Below, one piece after another: positions 26,616-35,873 of a stretch of DNA of 64,000 nt; the first letter of the stretch is position 1, and each line of letters opens with the position of its first letter. Made by a program: the position numbers and the translations under genes. Under the pieces are notes generated by a model. That model did not search any database. It was not told where the DNA came from and was given only the letters and a program-made list of their open reading frames with translations. Source of the DNA: Betaproteobacteria bacterium (GTDB taxonomy: Bacteria; Pseudomonadota; Gammaproteobacteria; Burkholderiales; Ga0077523); NCBI GenBank assembly GCA_016125475.1, contig WGLR01000009.1, forward strand, positions 1 through 64,000, given 5' to 3'.

Positions 26616-27244
26616 CGGGAGGTACCCGCACGGTCGCGCTAGCCTGGACCGGCGCCTCGGGCATGCGCTACGGGCTTCGATTGCTCGAATGCCTGATCCG
26701 CTCGGACGCCACGGTCTGGCTTCTCTACTCGCAGGTTGCCCAGATCGTTGCGCACCAGGAGCTGGACCTGAAACTCCCGGTGCAGCCGCGACAGGCCCAG
26801 CGCCACTTCGCGGAACTCTATGGTGCCCGGCCGGGGCAGCTCCGGGTCTTCGGCCGCGACGACTGGTATGCGCCCCCGGCCTCCGGCTCCAGCGCGCCCG
26901 ATGCGCTGGTCGTCTGCCCATGCTCCATGGGCACCCTCGCAGCGATCGCTGGCGGACTTTCCGACAATCTGATCGAGCGCGCGGCGGACGTCGTGCTGAA
27001 AGAGCGCCGGACGCTCGTGCTGGTGCCCCGGGAGACGCCATTTTCCACACTCCATCTCGAGAACATGCTCAGGCTCTCGCGCAACGGCGCCGTGATCCTG
27101 CCTGCAAACCCGGGGTTCTATCACCGCCCGGAATCGATCGAAGGGCTCGTCGACTTCGTCGTCGCGAGAATTCTCGACCAGATCGGAATCGAGCAGGATC
27201 TGGTCGGACGATGGGGCGAGCCTGGCAGTGGGTCCGATGCCTGA
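26612..27244 (+). CDS. ubiX: Flavin prenyltransferase UbiX
   Basis: Makes prenylated FMN, the cofactor of UbiD-type decarboxylases in ubiquinone synthesis. 210 aa. Motifs: [17 protein letters not shown] at the N-terminus (FMN), [31 protein letters not shown] and [13 protein letters not shown]. The only suitable start is TTG 26612, which overlaps the previous stop (TTGA) and has AGGGGGG upstream. ubiD is not in the window. Its stop overlaps the LON-domain gene by 8 bases. Confidence 0.93.
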   Translation: MTGGTRTVALAWTGASGMRYGLRLLECLIRSDATVWLLYSQVAQIVAHQELDLKLPVQPRQAQRHFAELYGARPGQLRVFGRDDWYAPPASGSSAPDALVVCPCSMGTLAAIAGGLSDNLIERAADVVLKERRTLVLVPRETPFSTLHLENMLRLSRNGAVILPANPGFYHRPESIEGLVDFVVARILDQIGIEQDLVGRWGEPGSGSDA

Positions 27245-27836
27245 ACGCAGCCGTCCCGCGGAACGATCCGAGATTCCGATATTTCCGCTTCAGACCGTGC
27301 TCTTCCCCGGTGGCGTGCTGCCGCTGCGTATCTTCGAACAGCGCTATCTGGAGATGACGAAGGCCTGCCTCCGGGACAATTCGGCGTTCGGGGTGTGCCT
27401 GATAAGCGAGGGATCGGAAGTCGGGGAACCGGCGCTGCCGGTGGACGTCGGGTGCCTTGCGCGTATCAGCGAGTGGGAGATGCCCCAGCTCGGGATCTTC
27501 AACCTCGTCACGCGGGGCGAGGAACGGTTTCGCCTCCTTTCCACGCAGACGCGTCCGGATGGGCTCCTGACCGGAGAGATCATTCCTCTCGAGCCCGAAC
27601 CGCATGCCGGAGTCGGACCACAGCACGCCACCTGCGTGGAAGTGCTGGAGCAACTCGTCGACAAACTCGGCGAATCCTATTTCCCTCAGCCTCATCCGTT
27701 CGACGATGCGACCTGGGTGGGCTACCGGCTCGCCGAACTGCTGCCGCTCGATCTGCTCGAGAAACAGCGGATGCTGGTTTCGAACGATGCCCTGGCCCGT
27801 CTGGACCGGGTTCTTCAACTGCTACGACGGGGCTGA
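27237..27836 (+). CDS. Stand-alone LON substrate-binding domain protein
   Basis: 199 aa. It is a single LON N-terminal (PUA-like) domain with [22 protein letters not shown] at the start and [13 protein letters not shown] near the end, without the AAA+ or protease domains of Lon. Such proteins are common in Proteobacteria; function is unproven, and a role in peptide or protein recognition is inferred. ATG 27237 overlaps the ubiX stop. The last 15 bases overlap the opposite-strand mutY end. Confidence 0.85.
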   Translation: MPERSRPAERSEIPIFPLQTVLFPGGVLPLRIFEQRYLEMTKACLRDNSAFGVCLISEGSEVGEPALPVDVGCLARISEWEMPQLGIFNLVTRGEERFRLLSTQTRPDGLLTGEIIPLEPEPHAGVGPQHATCVEVLEQLVDKLGESYFPQPHPFDDATWVGYRLAELLPLDLLEKQRMLVSNDALARLDRVLQLLRRG

Positions 27837-28886
27837 CGGCGCCGTCGTAGCGAGAGACTCGAGCAGCCGCCGCACGGGGGCCGGGACCTCCGACTTCGTT
27901 GCCTCGTCGAGCGGCAGCCAGACGCCAGCGACTTCCGCTGCGCCAGCCTCGACAACAGATGCGTGAATCACGAACGGCAGGATTTCCAGCGAGAAGTGCG
28001 TGAAGCCGTGTTCTACCGGGCGCAGCGGGATGACTCGCTGCACGCACACGCCATGTCGTTCGCGACAGACTGCCTCGATTCCGTCGACGTCATCCGTCTC
28101 GTGTTCGGGCAGGGACAACAGCCCTCCCCATATCCCGACCGGCGGTCTGCGCACCAGCAACACCCGGGCGTCGTGGATGATCACCAGGAATGCCCGTCGA
28201 CGCCGAGGCCGTGCCGTCCTCGGCCGAGGTCCCGGATATCTGCCTACCGCGTCGAGCGCCCTCGCCCTGCACATGGACGCGATCGGGCAGACTTCACAAC
28301 GGGGCTCGCTCCGGACGCATATCAACGTACCCAGATCCATCAACCCCTGCGTATAGGGCTCGATCCCGGAAACCGGCAGCAACGACTCCGCGAGGCGCCA
28401 CAGCTCGTTCTCCACGCGCCGATCTCCCGGCCATCCTGCGACGGCATGCGCGCGGGCGAGAATCCTCTTCACGTTTCCGTCCAGAATGGCCGCTTTCGCC
28501 CCGAACGCGAAGACGGCGATGGCTGCCGCCGTCGATCGGCCGATTCCCGGGAGTTTCGCCAGCGCCTCCGCAGTGTCAGGAAATCGTCCGGCGCATTCGT
28601 CCATGACGATTTGCGCAGTGCGATGCAGGTTTCGAGCGCGCGCGTAATAGCCGAGCCCGCTCCAGAGACGCAGGACTTCGCCGACATCCGCGCGAGCGAG
28701 CGTGGCGACATCCGGAAAGGCAGTGATGAAACGCTCGTAATAGGGGATGACGGTCCCGACCTGCGTCTGCTGCAGCATGATCTCGGACAGCCATACGTGA
28801 TACGGATCCCGCGTGCGTTGCCATGGCAGACCGTGGCGACCGTGAGTGGCCTGCCAGGACACGATCATTGCCGCAAAGGACGACAT
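27822..28886 (-). CDS. mutY: Adenine DNA glycosylase MutY
   Basis: Removes A mispaired with 8-oxoG. 354 aa. HhH-GPD domain with Glu35 (LSEIMLQQTQ), helix-hairpin-helix LPGIGRSTAAAIAV, and catalytic Asp in AILDGNVKRIL. The [4Fe-4S] motif C-X6-C-X2-C-X5-C is in CVRSEPRCEVCPIASMC. The C-terminal NUDIX-like domain that recognises 8-oxoG is present (about 230-340). It converges on the LON-domain gene with a 15-bp overlap. It is complete. Confidence 0.95.
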   Translation of the reverse strand: MSSFAAMIVSWQATHGRHGLPWQRTRDPYHVWLSEIMLQQTQVGTVIPYYERFITAFPDVATLARADVGEVLRLWSGLGYYARARNLHRTAQIVMDECAGRFPDTAEALAKLPGIGRSTAAAIAVFAFGAKAAILDGNVKRILARAHAVAGWPGDRRVENELWRLAESLLPVSGIEPYTQGLMDLGTLICVRSEPRCEVCPIASMCRARALDAVGRYPGPRPRTARPRRRRAFLVIIHDARVLLVRRPPVGIWGGLLSLPEHETDDVDGIEAVCRERHGVCVQRVIPLRPVEHGFTHFSLEILPFVIHASVVEAGAAEVAGVWLPLDEATKSEVPAPVRRLLESLATTAPSAPS

Positions 28887-29056
28887 CAGCCGGCGCTAGC
28901 TGGAGAGGATGTCGCCCACCGCGCTCAGGCGCATTGGTCGCGGCCAGCGTTCAGACAGGGAACCGCCCGCCGCAAGATGAGGGGCACGCACCGGAAACCG
29001 GGCCACGTCGGCGCAGGCACGGGCCCGGTGTCTCGTGCAGTCGGTATCCCCCGCCC

Positions 29057-30040
29057 TCAACCCCGTGTCCTTCTCCGCCTCGAGCGCACGGCGAACCATC
29101 CGGCCACCCCGATCAACGGGACCGTGATCGTCATCACGGGCGGCTCCGGCAGCGCGGAACGGAAACCGGCCGCCAGCAGCGCGTGTGCAGCGGTGGTCGG
29201 GTGGACTTCGTCCACGAAGAGATATCCGGCACAGTTGCTGGCCACTGCGGCAGGGTCGTCGATACACCGACCGGTCGTGTTCGTGAATCCGAACGCGGCA
29301 GGGTCGGCAAGCACCTGCGAGAAAAAGTTCATCGTGTCGAAGACGACGATGTCCGCACCCGTGCTCTGCCTGACCTGCCCCATGGCGACGTTCAGTGCAT
29401 CGTTGAAACCCCTCGAGAGTTCCGAAAGCAGCTGAGAGGTCCCGCTTCCGAGGCTCAGCCCGAGGGGTGTCTGACCAAGGTCCACCAGCCCAGGCACCAG
29501 GATCTTTCGAGCACCCGTGCTCGCCAGACCTCCGACCATCGTGGCCAGATTGGTCACGGCATTGGATGCGACCACGCCGGGATCCTGACCGGTGGCGCCG
29601 CCGAGGAAGAAGTCGTTCGGCCCCCCCCATACCATGAACAGCGTCGTCGTCGGATCGAAGACCGGTGTACCACCGATGAATGCGGCGACCTGCGTACTCA
29701 TGCCCGTATTGGCGAACGTCGACGGGAGGGCCGCCGGAAAACTGGCCTCGTAGTTGAAATTCGCGGTCCCGGTGGTGGCGCCACCCACGGCATAGTCGGT
29801 CCCGCCCAGCCCGAATGCCCCGAAACCGGAAATTCCGTAATAGTCCGCCATGTACTGAGCAGCGACCGGGCCATTCGAGAAGGTGCCTGTCGGCGTTCCC
29901 GGAAACGCGCCCCCGGACAACAGGGAAGCATTGCCGACATCGGACAGGCTGTCTCCGAACACGTAGAAGGCATCGTATCCCGCGAACGCGGGCCGCACGA
30001 TCGCCAGGGCGGCAACGAGCAAGATCTGTCGCAGATTCAT
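29057..30040 (-). CDS. PEP-CTERM GDSL/SGNH hydrolase
   Basis: 327 aa secreted esterase/lipase-like protein. Signal peptide 1-20 (ends PAFA). The SGNH block I FGDSLSDVGN carries Ser31; block III is GGPND; block V is DEVHPT with the catalytic His. The tail LPEPPVMTITVPLIGVAGWF followed by RSRRRR is a PEP-CTERM sorting signal: PEP motif, hydrophobic helix, Arg cluster. It is therefore exported and probably cleaved and anchored by an exosortase, which is not in the window. ATG 30040 (MNLRQ) is chosen because the signal peptide starts there and GGAGA lies upstream. It is downstream of prsT on the same strand, 153 bases away. Confidence 0.88.
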   Translation of the reverse strand: MNLRQILLVAALAIVRPAFAGYDAFYVFGDSLSDVGNASLLSGGAFPGTPTGTFSNGPVAAQYMADYYGISGFGAFGLGGTDYAVGGATTGTANFNYEASFPAALPSTFANTGMSTQVAAFIGGTPVFDPTTTLFMVWGGPNDFFLGGATGQDPGVVASNAVTNLATMVGGLASTGARKILVPGLVDLGQTPLGLSLGSGTSQLLSELSRGFNDALNVAMGQVRQSTGADIVVFDTMNFFSQVLADPAAFGFTNTTGRCIDDPAAVASNCAGYLFVDEVHPTTAAHALLAAGFRSALPEPPVMTITVPLIGVAGWFAVRSRRRRTRG

Positions 30041-30193
30041 CTTTTTTGGTCTCCGGTCGAGCATCGAGGTTTTTCTCGGCCCCGTGCGGTGGTCGCAGTT
30101 CTCGGGGAGACCAATCTTACGCACGCGCGGGCAGGTCTGGCCAGAAACTTGTGCGTGCCGCCCGACCCCGGATGTCCGGGAACGGCTCTTCCG

Positions 30194-32959
30194 CTAGAGC
30201 GCCCCGATCAGACTCGAGATCTCCCGGGCCAGGGGTCCGTCCGTCGCAACCCTGGATGCAGCCTCGAGCTGGACTTTCGCGTCCTGCTTCCGGTCGACCT
30301 GCATGAGCAGCCGTGCAAGATGGACCCTTGTCGCCGCAGCGTTCGGATCGACCGCGACAGCCTGCTCGAAATATGAAATCGCACGCGCGAGGTCTCCCGA
30401 CTGCGCACTCAGCACTCCGAGCGTATCCAGCACGACGCCGTTTCGCGGAGCGATGACCAGCGCGCGCTTCGCGATGCTCATCGCCGCAGGATCACGCGCC
30501 TGGCCCAGAGCGCGCGCCAGATTGCTCATCGCCACCGGGTCGTTCGGACGGCTGTCCAGCACCCTCCGGTACCAGCGCACCGCTCTGTCGTGCTCACCAT
30601 GCGCGGACCGAAGCTGGGCGATGAAGGTCATGGGCGCCGTAGAGGCGGGATGGGCCTTGGTCCACCGCTCGACCTCGAGTTCCGCCGCGTCCAGCTGGTT
30701 CTGCACGGCCAGCAAGGCGACCAGCCGGTTGAAGAGGCCGTCGTCCGGCACACGCGCGAGCGCAGCGCGCAACACCTGCTGCGCCGCTGCGTAATCGCCC
30801 ATCGCCGCGTGCACCTGGGCCTCCGCAGCGTATCCTCCCGCCAGTCCCGGCCAGCGCTTCTGCACGTCTCTCGCGTCGGCCAGCGCCCGGTCGTATGCCT
30901 TCGCTCTCACATCGACATCCACCAGTGCCACATACAGTGCCGGTTTGCGCGGCTGGACGCGGATCGCCTGCTCGATCGAAGAGCGTGCAAGCGCATACTC
31001 ACCCCGTTGAGCGTGGATTTCGGCTGCCCCCAGGTACGGGATTTCGGAATCCGGCATCAGGGGAGGCAATTTCCCGTAGCTGGCGAGTGCCTGACCCAGA
31101 TCACCGCCCAGTTGCTGACTCCGGGCAAGCGACAGAAGGACTGCCGGTTCCGCCGGCAAGGCCGCCTGCGCTGTTTGGGCAGCCTCGATGGCCTCGCGTT
31201 TGCGCCCTGTACGGGACAGGTAATTTATCTTCGCGATGCGCAGACTCACGGACTCGGCGTTGGCGAGGATCGCACGGTCGAGCACACCGACAACTTCCTC
31301 GTGAGCGGCGTTCGTGCGTTCGAGCAGCCCTGCCAGAAGCAAGGCTGCCTCTTCGTTTCGGGGCTGCGACGCGAGCGCGCGCGTGTATCGCGTCTTGGCG
31401 CTTCCGATTTCGCCGTCGTCGACGTCCAGACGTGCGAGATCCCGGATGGCCGGGAAGTATCCAGGGGTCACGGACAGCGCCGCCTCGAGGGCGTTGCGTG
31501 CGCCAGTCCGGTCCGAGCGCGCGAGCATCACGATCGCCGACAAACGATGGAATTCCGGCTTCTTCGGGAACGCCGCGATCAGGTGGTCGATCCGTTTCTG
31601 CGCCTCGTCCGGCCGGCGCAACCTCAGAAGTTCCCTGACGAGGGCTTCCGCGGCCGACGCGTTACCGGGCGCGAGTTCGACCCCGCGCTCCAGGTGTGAG
31701 AGTCCCTCGCCTGCCTTGCCGGCGGACGCGAGCAATTGCCCAAGCCTCGTCTCGGCACGAGAATTTGCCGGGTCCAGCGCGACCGCCTTTCGCAAGCTGT
31801 CGATCGCGTTCGCCGTGTTGCCCGATGCGGCCAGGGCGTCGGCCGCAACCACCAGGGTCGACGCATCGACGGAAGCCCCTGACAGAAGTGGTTCGATGAC
31901 CGTCATCGCCCGATCGGGACGCCCCAACCGGAGGTGCGCCGTGGCCAGGAGCCGTCGCGGTTCGGCCTCGCTTCGCGCAAGCGTCACCAATCGCGACAGG
32001 TGCTTTTCGGCCAGTTCTGGTCGACCCTCCTCGAGTTCGATGGTCCCCGCCAGCAACAGGGCGCGAAGATCGTCCGGCACGGCCTTGAGCACGAGCCGGA
32101 TCAACTCCCGTGCCTGACTTACGTCACCTGTATGAAGCGCGACGAGTGCCGCGAGATAGTAGGTGGCCGGCGTCGCTGGCGCGAGTCGCCTCAGTTGTGC
32201 CACGCGTTCCGAGGCGGCCTTGGTGTCGTCGAGGGCGAGGAGGATGGGTACAAGGGCTGTATAGGCACGCAACTCGCCCGGGCGCGCCGTGATCGCCTTC
32301 CCGTAGGCGTCGGCCGCCTCCGCCAGCTTCCCGGCACCAGTGAGGATGTTCGCCCTCACGAACGAGGCATTCGGCGCATCCGGCGCGGCGCGCAGGATGT
32401 CGTCCAGCATTTCCAGCGCGCGGTGGCTGTCGCCCTCCGCGAGGACCACCCGAGCCAGGCCGACACGGGCGGCCGCGTTGTCACGATCGCGGGAGAGAAC
32501 CCGGCCGAACACGGCACGCGCGTCCGCCGTCCGATCAGTCGCCAGGAAGGCGTTTCCTTTCAGTACGGCCATCGCGGCAGACGTCGTGTCCAGCCGGTCG
32601 ATGAGCTGGAGCGCCTCTTCCGCCTTCCCCGATTCAACCAGCACATCACCCAGTTCGGGCACGACGCGTTCGGCATCCATGCCGAGCTTCATCGCCCTCC
32701 GGAACTCGATTTCGGCCTCGGCGGTCGCCACGGACTGACGAAGGGCAAGACCCAGAAAGAAATGGGGCTCCGCGGCCTCGGGCGCGCGCTTGACAGCGTT
32801 CTTGAACTGGATGACCGCGCCCGCATAGTCGTGGCGCTGAAGAGCCTGCTGGCCAAGCTCGAAGTACGGTTCGTCTTTTTCACTCGAACAGCCTGCCAGG
32901 ACGACGAAAGCGCTCATCGCCAGGAAGGTCTGCATCCGTGAAACGCAACGCGTGTTCAT
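30194..32959 (-). CDS. prsT: PEP-CTERM system TPR lipoprotein PrsT
   Basis: 921 aa. Lipoprotein signal with lipobox VVLAGCSS (Cys about residue 24), then about twenty TPR units through to the C-terminus (for example YFELGQQALQRHDYAGAVIQ and YFEQAVAVDPNAAATRVHL). Length, lipobox and TPR content match the PrsT family of exosortase/PEP-CTERM loci, which is thought to help exopolysaccharide or protein export. It lies beside two PEP-CTERM genes. It is a single intact frame despite high repetition. Confidence 0.88.
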   Translation of the reverse strand: MNTRCVSRMQTFLAMSAFVVLAGCSSEKDEPYFELGQQALQRHDYAGAVIQFKNAVKRAPEAAEPHFFLGLALRQSVATAEAEIEFRRAMKLGMDAERVVPELGDVLVESGKAEEALQLIDRLDTTSAAMAVLKGNAFLATDRTADARAVFGRVLSRDRDNAAARVGLARVVLAEGDSHRALEMLDDILRAAPDAPNASFVRANILTGAGKLAEAADAYGKAITARPGELRAYTALVPILLALDDTKAASERVAQLRRLAPATPATYYLAALVALHTGDVSQARELIRLVLKAVPDDLRALLLAGTIELEEGRPELAEKHLSRLVTLARSEAEPRRLLATAHLRLGRPDRAMTVIEPLLSGASVDASTLVVAADALAASGNTANAIDSLRKAVALDPANSRAETRLGQLLASAGKAGEGLSHLERGVELAPGNASAAEALVRELLRLRRPDEAQKRIDHLIAAFPKKPEFHRLSAIVMLARSDRTGARNALEAALSVTPGYFPAIRDLARLDVDDGEIGSAKTRYTRALASQPRNEEAALLLAGLLERTNAAHEEVVGVLDRAILANAESVSLRIAKINYLSRTGRKREAIEAAQTAQAALPAEPAVLLSLARSQQLGGDLGQALASYGKLPPLMPDSEIPYLGAAEIHAQRGEYALARSSIEQAIRVQPRKPALYVALVDVDVRAKAYDRALADARDVQKRWPGLAGGYAAEAQVHAAMGDYAAAQQVLRAALARVPDDGLFNRLVALLAVQNQLDAAELEVERWTKAHPASTAPMTFIAQLRSAHGEHDRAVRWYRRVLDSRPNDPVAMSNLARALGQARDPAAMSIAKRALVIAPRNGVVLDTLGVLSAQSGDLARAISYFEQAVAVDPNAAATRVHLARLLMQVDRKQDAKVQLEAASRVATDGPLAREISSLIGAL

Positions 32960-33281
32960 TCATGTCTTTCCGTGGACCCCTGATGCGACACGGAAAACTC
33001 CGGGCCGGTCTCGGGTCTGCCCGACGAGGTCGTCCGACCAGCAGGACGCGTTTCGCCAGCGCCTCCCGTCGCAAAAAGTATCCGTGCGAGCATTCCGAGG
33101 GGTCAAGTGGCGACCGCTCCGCCGAGAAGAAGGATTGATTTTGCTCAAGAGCACGGTGCTTCACGAGAACCGATACTCTTCTTCAGCGGCATTGATGGGC
33201 TCTTGCTTGCCATCACTGCCGCGAGACATGACTTCGGGATCCTTGACGGCCCTGCAGCACCCGGCAGCGGACTAGATTTTT

Positions 33282-33294
33282 TATCATTTAATTA
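33282..33294 (+). promoter_or_regulatory. IHF-like binding site
   Basis: TATCATTTAATTA matches WATCARNNNNTTR at 8 of 9 fixed positions, inside an AT-rich patch unlike the surrounding GC-rich DNA. It lies just upstream of the -24 element, where IHF often bends DNA at sigma-54 promoters. Confidence 0.4.
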
Positions 33295-33300
33295 GAATCC

Positions 33301-33316
33301 TGGCGCAAACGATGCG
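33301..33316 (+). promoter_or_regulatory. Sigma-54 promoter match upstream of PEP-CTERM gene
   Basis: TGGCGCAAACGATGCG has the essential GG-N10-GC spacing and TGGC/TGC cores, with mismatches elsewhere (8 of 12). Predicted start near 33327, with a leader of about 56 bases carrying AGGAGGG before ATG 33383. PEP-CTERM genes in relatives are known to be controlled by PrsK/PrsR and sigma-54. Confidence 0.5.
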
Positions 33317-33382
33317 CGGCGCAGGGACACCCGATTCCAGACCAGGAAACAAGCCCACTTTGCGTGAGAGGAGGGACCAAGA

Positions 33383-34549
33383 ATGACTAGAAGAAAACTG
33401 CAGGCCTGGTGCATCGGGGCATCCGCCCTTGCATCACTGAGCGGCCAGGCACTGGCCATCAATCTGACCGGGATCGGATACACGACATTCGGTGACGCGA
33501 ATTCGTATTCGATGCCCTTCGCGAACTTCCAGGCGACGGGCGATTCCACCCCGCAGCCGGGCGACCCGTACTACATCGCGAGTTCCCCGGGGCAGATCAG
33601 CATGCTCGCCGTCATCGGTACTGGGGCGAGCGGGCAACCGGTCAACACCAACTTCGCCGGCATGGACGACGCGTATCCGACACCGAGCGGCGTGAGCGGA
33701 TCGAACTTCTTCTCGACCGGAACCATCGCCGATCCCGTGCCGGCGACACCGTTCGCCGGTGACGACCCCGACACATGGGATGCCACCCTGGAGGCACTGA
33801 GCACCTTCCTGCAGGGCAACCAGATGGTGTTCTTCTTCAACAACAACCAGTTGAACAGCCTCGGGACATACGGACAATCCCTTGGTGTCTGGGCTCAGGC
33901 CTGGATCTCGGACACCGCGGGCAACGTGATCGATCCGGACGGCGCCGGGCCACAGACTGGCTACTACGAACTCACGAACCAGATGAAGCCATTCCAGCTC
34001 CAGACCGAGGGCGGCGGTGGCACCTATCTCGGGGACCCCACGGCGTTCACTTCGTCAGGGCGAACAAACCCGGGAGGAAACGCCAACGGAACGGATTACG
34101 TCCTCTCGGGTGGACAGCTCTGTGCCGCCACTTCGCTTGGCGGAGCACCCGTGAGCTGCTCGAGCCCGCTGGCGGACATCGGCCCGGTCAATCACAACCT
34201 GGGCGCCAACAACGCTACCTACGCAGTGGTCGTCCCGGAACTCAATGCACTGATGGACTCCCTCATCAGCAGCGCCGCCGGCACGCTGTCGAACTACGTG
34301 CTTCACCTGGACGTGCGGATGGGCTGTGACCCGACCCTGTTCGGAACGGATCCGACGGCGGCGATCTGCGACGGCGACGGTGTGACATGGAACAAGAACC
34401 TCAACAACGGCTACGAGCAGATCTTCATCGGTCAGCTCGAGCGGCCGGGCGTGGCGGAGCCCGGCGCACTCGCGCTACTCGGGATGGCCTGCCTCGCCGC
34501 ATTCGCAGGCAAGCGTCGAGCGCCGAAAGAGGTTCTTGCGCTGGCGTAG
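33383..34549 (+). CDS. PEP-CTERM sorting-domain exported protein
   Basis: 388 aa. Signal peptide 1-25 (ends GQALA). The exported body is rich in Gly, Asn, Ser and Thr, with repeated aromatic/Asn clusters (NQMVFFFNNNQLNS) and a Cys-bearing segment; I do not recognise its fold. The C-terminal VAEPGALALLGMACLAAFAGK with following Arg/Lys is a PEP-CTERM signal (EP core, helix, basic tail). AGGAGGG precedes the ATG. It has its own terminator. Such proteins are secreted to the surface or matrix; in relatives they take part in floc formation, which is only an inference here. Confidence 0.82.
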   Translation: MTRRKLQAWCIGASALASLSGQALAINLTGIGYTTFGDANSYSMPFANFQATGDSTPQPGDPYYIASSPGQISMLAVIGTGASGQPVNTNFAGMDDAYPTPSGVSGSNFFSTGTIADPVPATPFAGDDPDTWDATLEALSTFLQGNQMVFFFNNNQLNSLGTYGQSLGVWAQAWISDTAGNVIDPDGAGPQTGYYELTNQMKPFQLQTEGGGGTYLGDPTAFTSSGRTNPGGNANGTDYVLSGGQLCAATSLGGAPVSCSSPLADIGPVNHNLGANNATYAVVVPELNALMDSLISSAAGTLSNYVLHLDVRMGCDPTLFGTDPTAAICDGDGVTWNKNLNNGYEQIFIGQLERPGVAEPGALALLGMACLAAFAGKRRAPKEVLALA

Positions 34550-34588
34550 GATCGATCGCCGGGCGACGATCCCGGCACACGGCGAAGG

Positions 34589-34620
34589 AAGGCGCCGGCT
34601 TGCCCGGCGCCTTTTTTCTT
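34589..34620 (+). terminator. Rho-independent terminator after PEP-CTERM gene
   Basis: AAGGCGCCGG and CCGGCGCCTT form a perfect 10-bp stem with a 5-base loop, followed by TTTTTTCTTT. It lies 39 bases after the stop codon. Confidence 0.88.
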
Positions 34621-34844
34621 TCCTTTCCCGAGGTCGCGAACTGCACGCCGATCCCGGACATCGCAGTCCTCCCGTAAAGGAGACACCGGCGCCAGGCCAG
34701 CGTGACAGCCGTGCCTCGGGTCGTCCCCCTACGCTGATGACGCTGCAGCGGCGCACGCGGACGCACCGGCGAGGGCCGGGATCAAACCGGGGACGTCGTC
34801 GGTCACTGGGGGAGCGTTCGGCAACCGCCGTCAAACTACGGGAT

Positions 34845-34918
34845 TGGAGCGGGTGATGGGAATCGAACCCACGTCTAAAGCTTGGGAAGCTTTCGTTCTA
34901 CCATTGAACTACACCCGC
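34845..34918 (-). tRNA. tRNA-Gly (anticodon CCC)
   Basis: 74 nt including an encoded CCA. Acceptor stem GCGGGTG pairs with CACCCGC; D arm GTTCAATGGTAGAAC; anticodon arm AAAGC-TTCCCAA-GCTTT with CCC at positions 34-36; T arm GTGGG-TTCGATT-CCCAT. Reads GGG codons. All arms are well paired, and no intron is present. Confidence 0.97.
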
Positions 34919-35017
34919 ACCGCGCGGATTCTACGACGAATCCCGCGCGTTGCGTGACCGGAAGTCGAGCGGCTCGGCCGGCCTCGTGCCTGCGGGGAAC
35001 GATGACCGCGCGCCCGC

Positions 35018-35509
35018 TCACGCCTCCGGCAGGGTCTTGGGCCGTTTGGAGTGATGCCGGCGCCGCCTCATGTGCGTTCGCCGCCAGAAGACCGCGAGAT
35101 TGAAAGACACCATCGCGACGAGAATGAGTGCGTAGCCGAACCAGCCGATGAACGCGCCGTGCTCCGAGAATTCGTCATAGATGGCCATGAACAGGAATTT
35201 GAGCCACAGAACGGCAAAGACGGTAAGAAGGATCGACCAGACGAAACCCTTGGAGAGCCAGCGCGTGGAACGAGACGAACGCTTTCTCCAGAGATAGACC
35301 CACAGATTCACGTCCGACGAAATGGCCATCGCGAAGATGCACAGGACCATGGCGTGGAAGACGGTTTCAGCCGTCTGCGACGCCGGGCTCGGCTGGTACG
35401 TGAGTATCCACAGGACGCCCGCGCAAAGCGGGATCGTCCAGACCAGAGCCAGAAACACCCAGATCATCCACCAGCCGTGAGTTCGCATAGGCGTAACAAA
35501 TGTCGACAT
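35018..35509 (-). CDS. Small four-helix inner-membrane protein, unknown function
   Basis: 163 aa. Four predicted membrane helices (about 14-36, 48-68, 83-105, 118-139) with basic loops, and a very basic C-terminus (RRTHMRRRRHHSKRPK) that should be cytoplasmic. No family motif recognised. The frame is open to 35581, but MSTF at 35509 is the best start; MRTHGW at 35488 is possible. It is divergent from thiS. Confidence 0.6.
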   Translation of the reverse strand: MSTFVTPMRTHGWWMIWVFLALVWTIPLCAGVLWILTYQPSPASQTAETVFHAMVLCIFAMAISSDVNLWVYLWRKRSSRSTRWLSKGFVWSILLTVFAVLWLKFLFMAIYDEFSEHGAFIGWFGYALILVAMVSFNLAVFWRRTHMRRRRHHSKRPKTLPEA

Positions 35510-35603
35510 GTCCCTGCACCATTCCCTGCGCGGTCGTGCGCGCCATAACGTGTTGTCCGGAAGGACTGTTTTCGCGCTCACCCGCCACGACAGCGACGCC
35601 GCG

Positions 35604-35609
35604 TATACT
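35604..35609 (+). promoter_or_regulatory. TATACT -10-like element before thiS
   Basis: TATACT lies 48 bases before the thiS ATG, leaving a normal leader that ends in AGGAAAC. No matching -35 hexamer is obvious. Confidence 0.35.
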
Positions 35610-35656
35610 TTAATCCTCCTTCAGGGCGACTGTCAGCAACAAGGGTTCCAGGAAAC

Positions 35657-35860
35657 ATGATTTCAGTCTCGGTCAATGGCCAGACCCTCCAGTTCGACAC
35701 CCCGGTCACGATCCGCGCGCTCCTGGAGCGCATGAGCCTCGGCGACCGGCGCGTGGCCCTGGAGCGCAATGGCGAAATCGTTCCCCGCGGACAACACGGG
35801 GAGGAACTCATCCATGATGGCGACACGATCGAGATCGTCGCCGCCGTCGGAGGCGGTTAA
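35657..35860 (+). CDS. thiS: Sulfur carrier protein ThiS
   Basis: 67 aa ubiquitin-fold carrier that brings sulfur, as a C-terminal thiocarboxylate, to the thiazole ring of thiamine. It begins [13 protein letters not shown] and ends AAVGGG with the required C-terminal Gly-Gly; one extra Gly is usual in some ThiS. AGGAAAC upstream. thiG starts 13 bases later. No TPP riboswitch is apparent in the short leader. Confidence 0.92.
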   Translation: MISVSVNGQTLQFDTPVTIRALLERMSLGDRRVALERNGEIVPRGQHGEELIHDGDTIEIVAAVGGG

Positions 35861-35873
35861 TCAGGGTATCCCC

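Larger units (their letters stand above)
32960..33382. other. Intergenic region between prsT and the PEP-CTERM gene
   Basis: 423 bases between divergent genes; I see no coding sequence. The right end is notably AT-rich (33275-33298) and holds the IHF-like and sigma-54-like sites listed separately. The left part presumably contains the prsT promoter; no clear -24/-12 match points toward prsT. Confidence 0.7.

Noticed and set aside
28887-29056. Possible small gene between mutY and the GDSL hydrolase
   Set aside because: Open frames here are extensions or shadows of flanking genes; no start with ribosome-binding site and no conserved residues.
35581-35656. TPP riboswitch before thiS
   Set aside because: The leader is too short and has none of the conserved THI-box segments.
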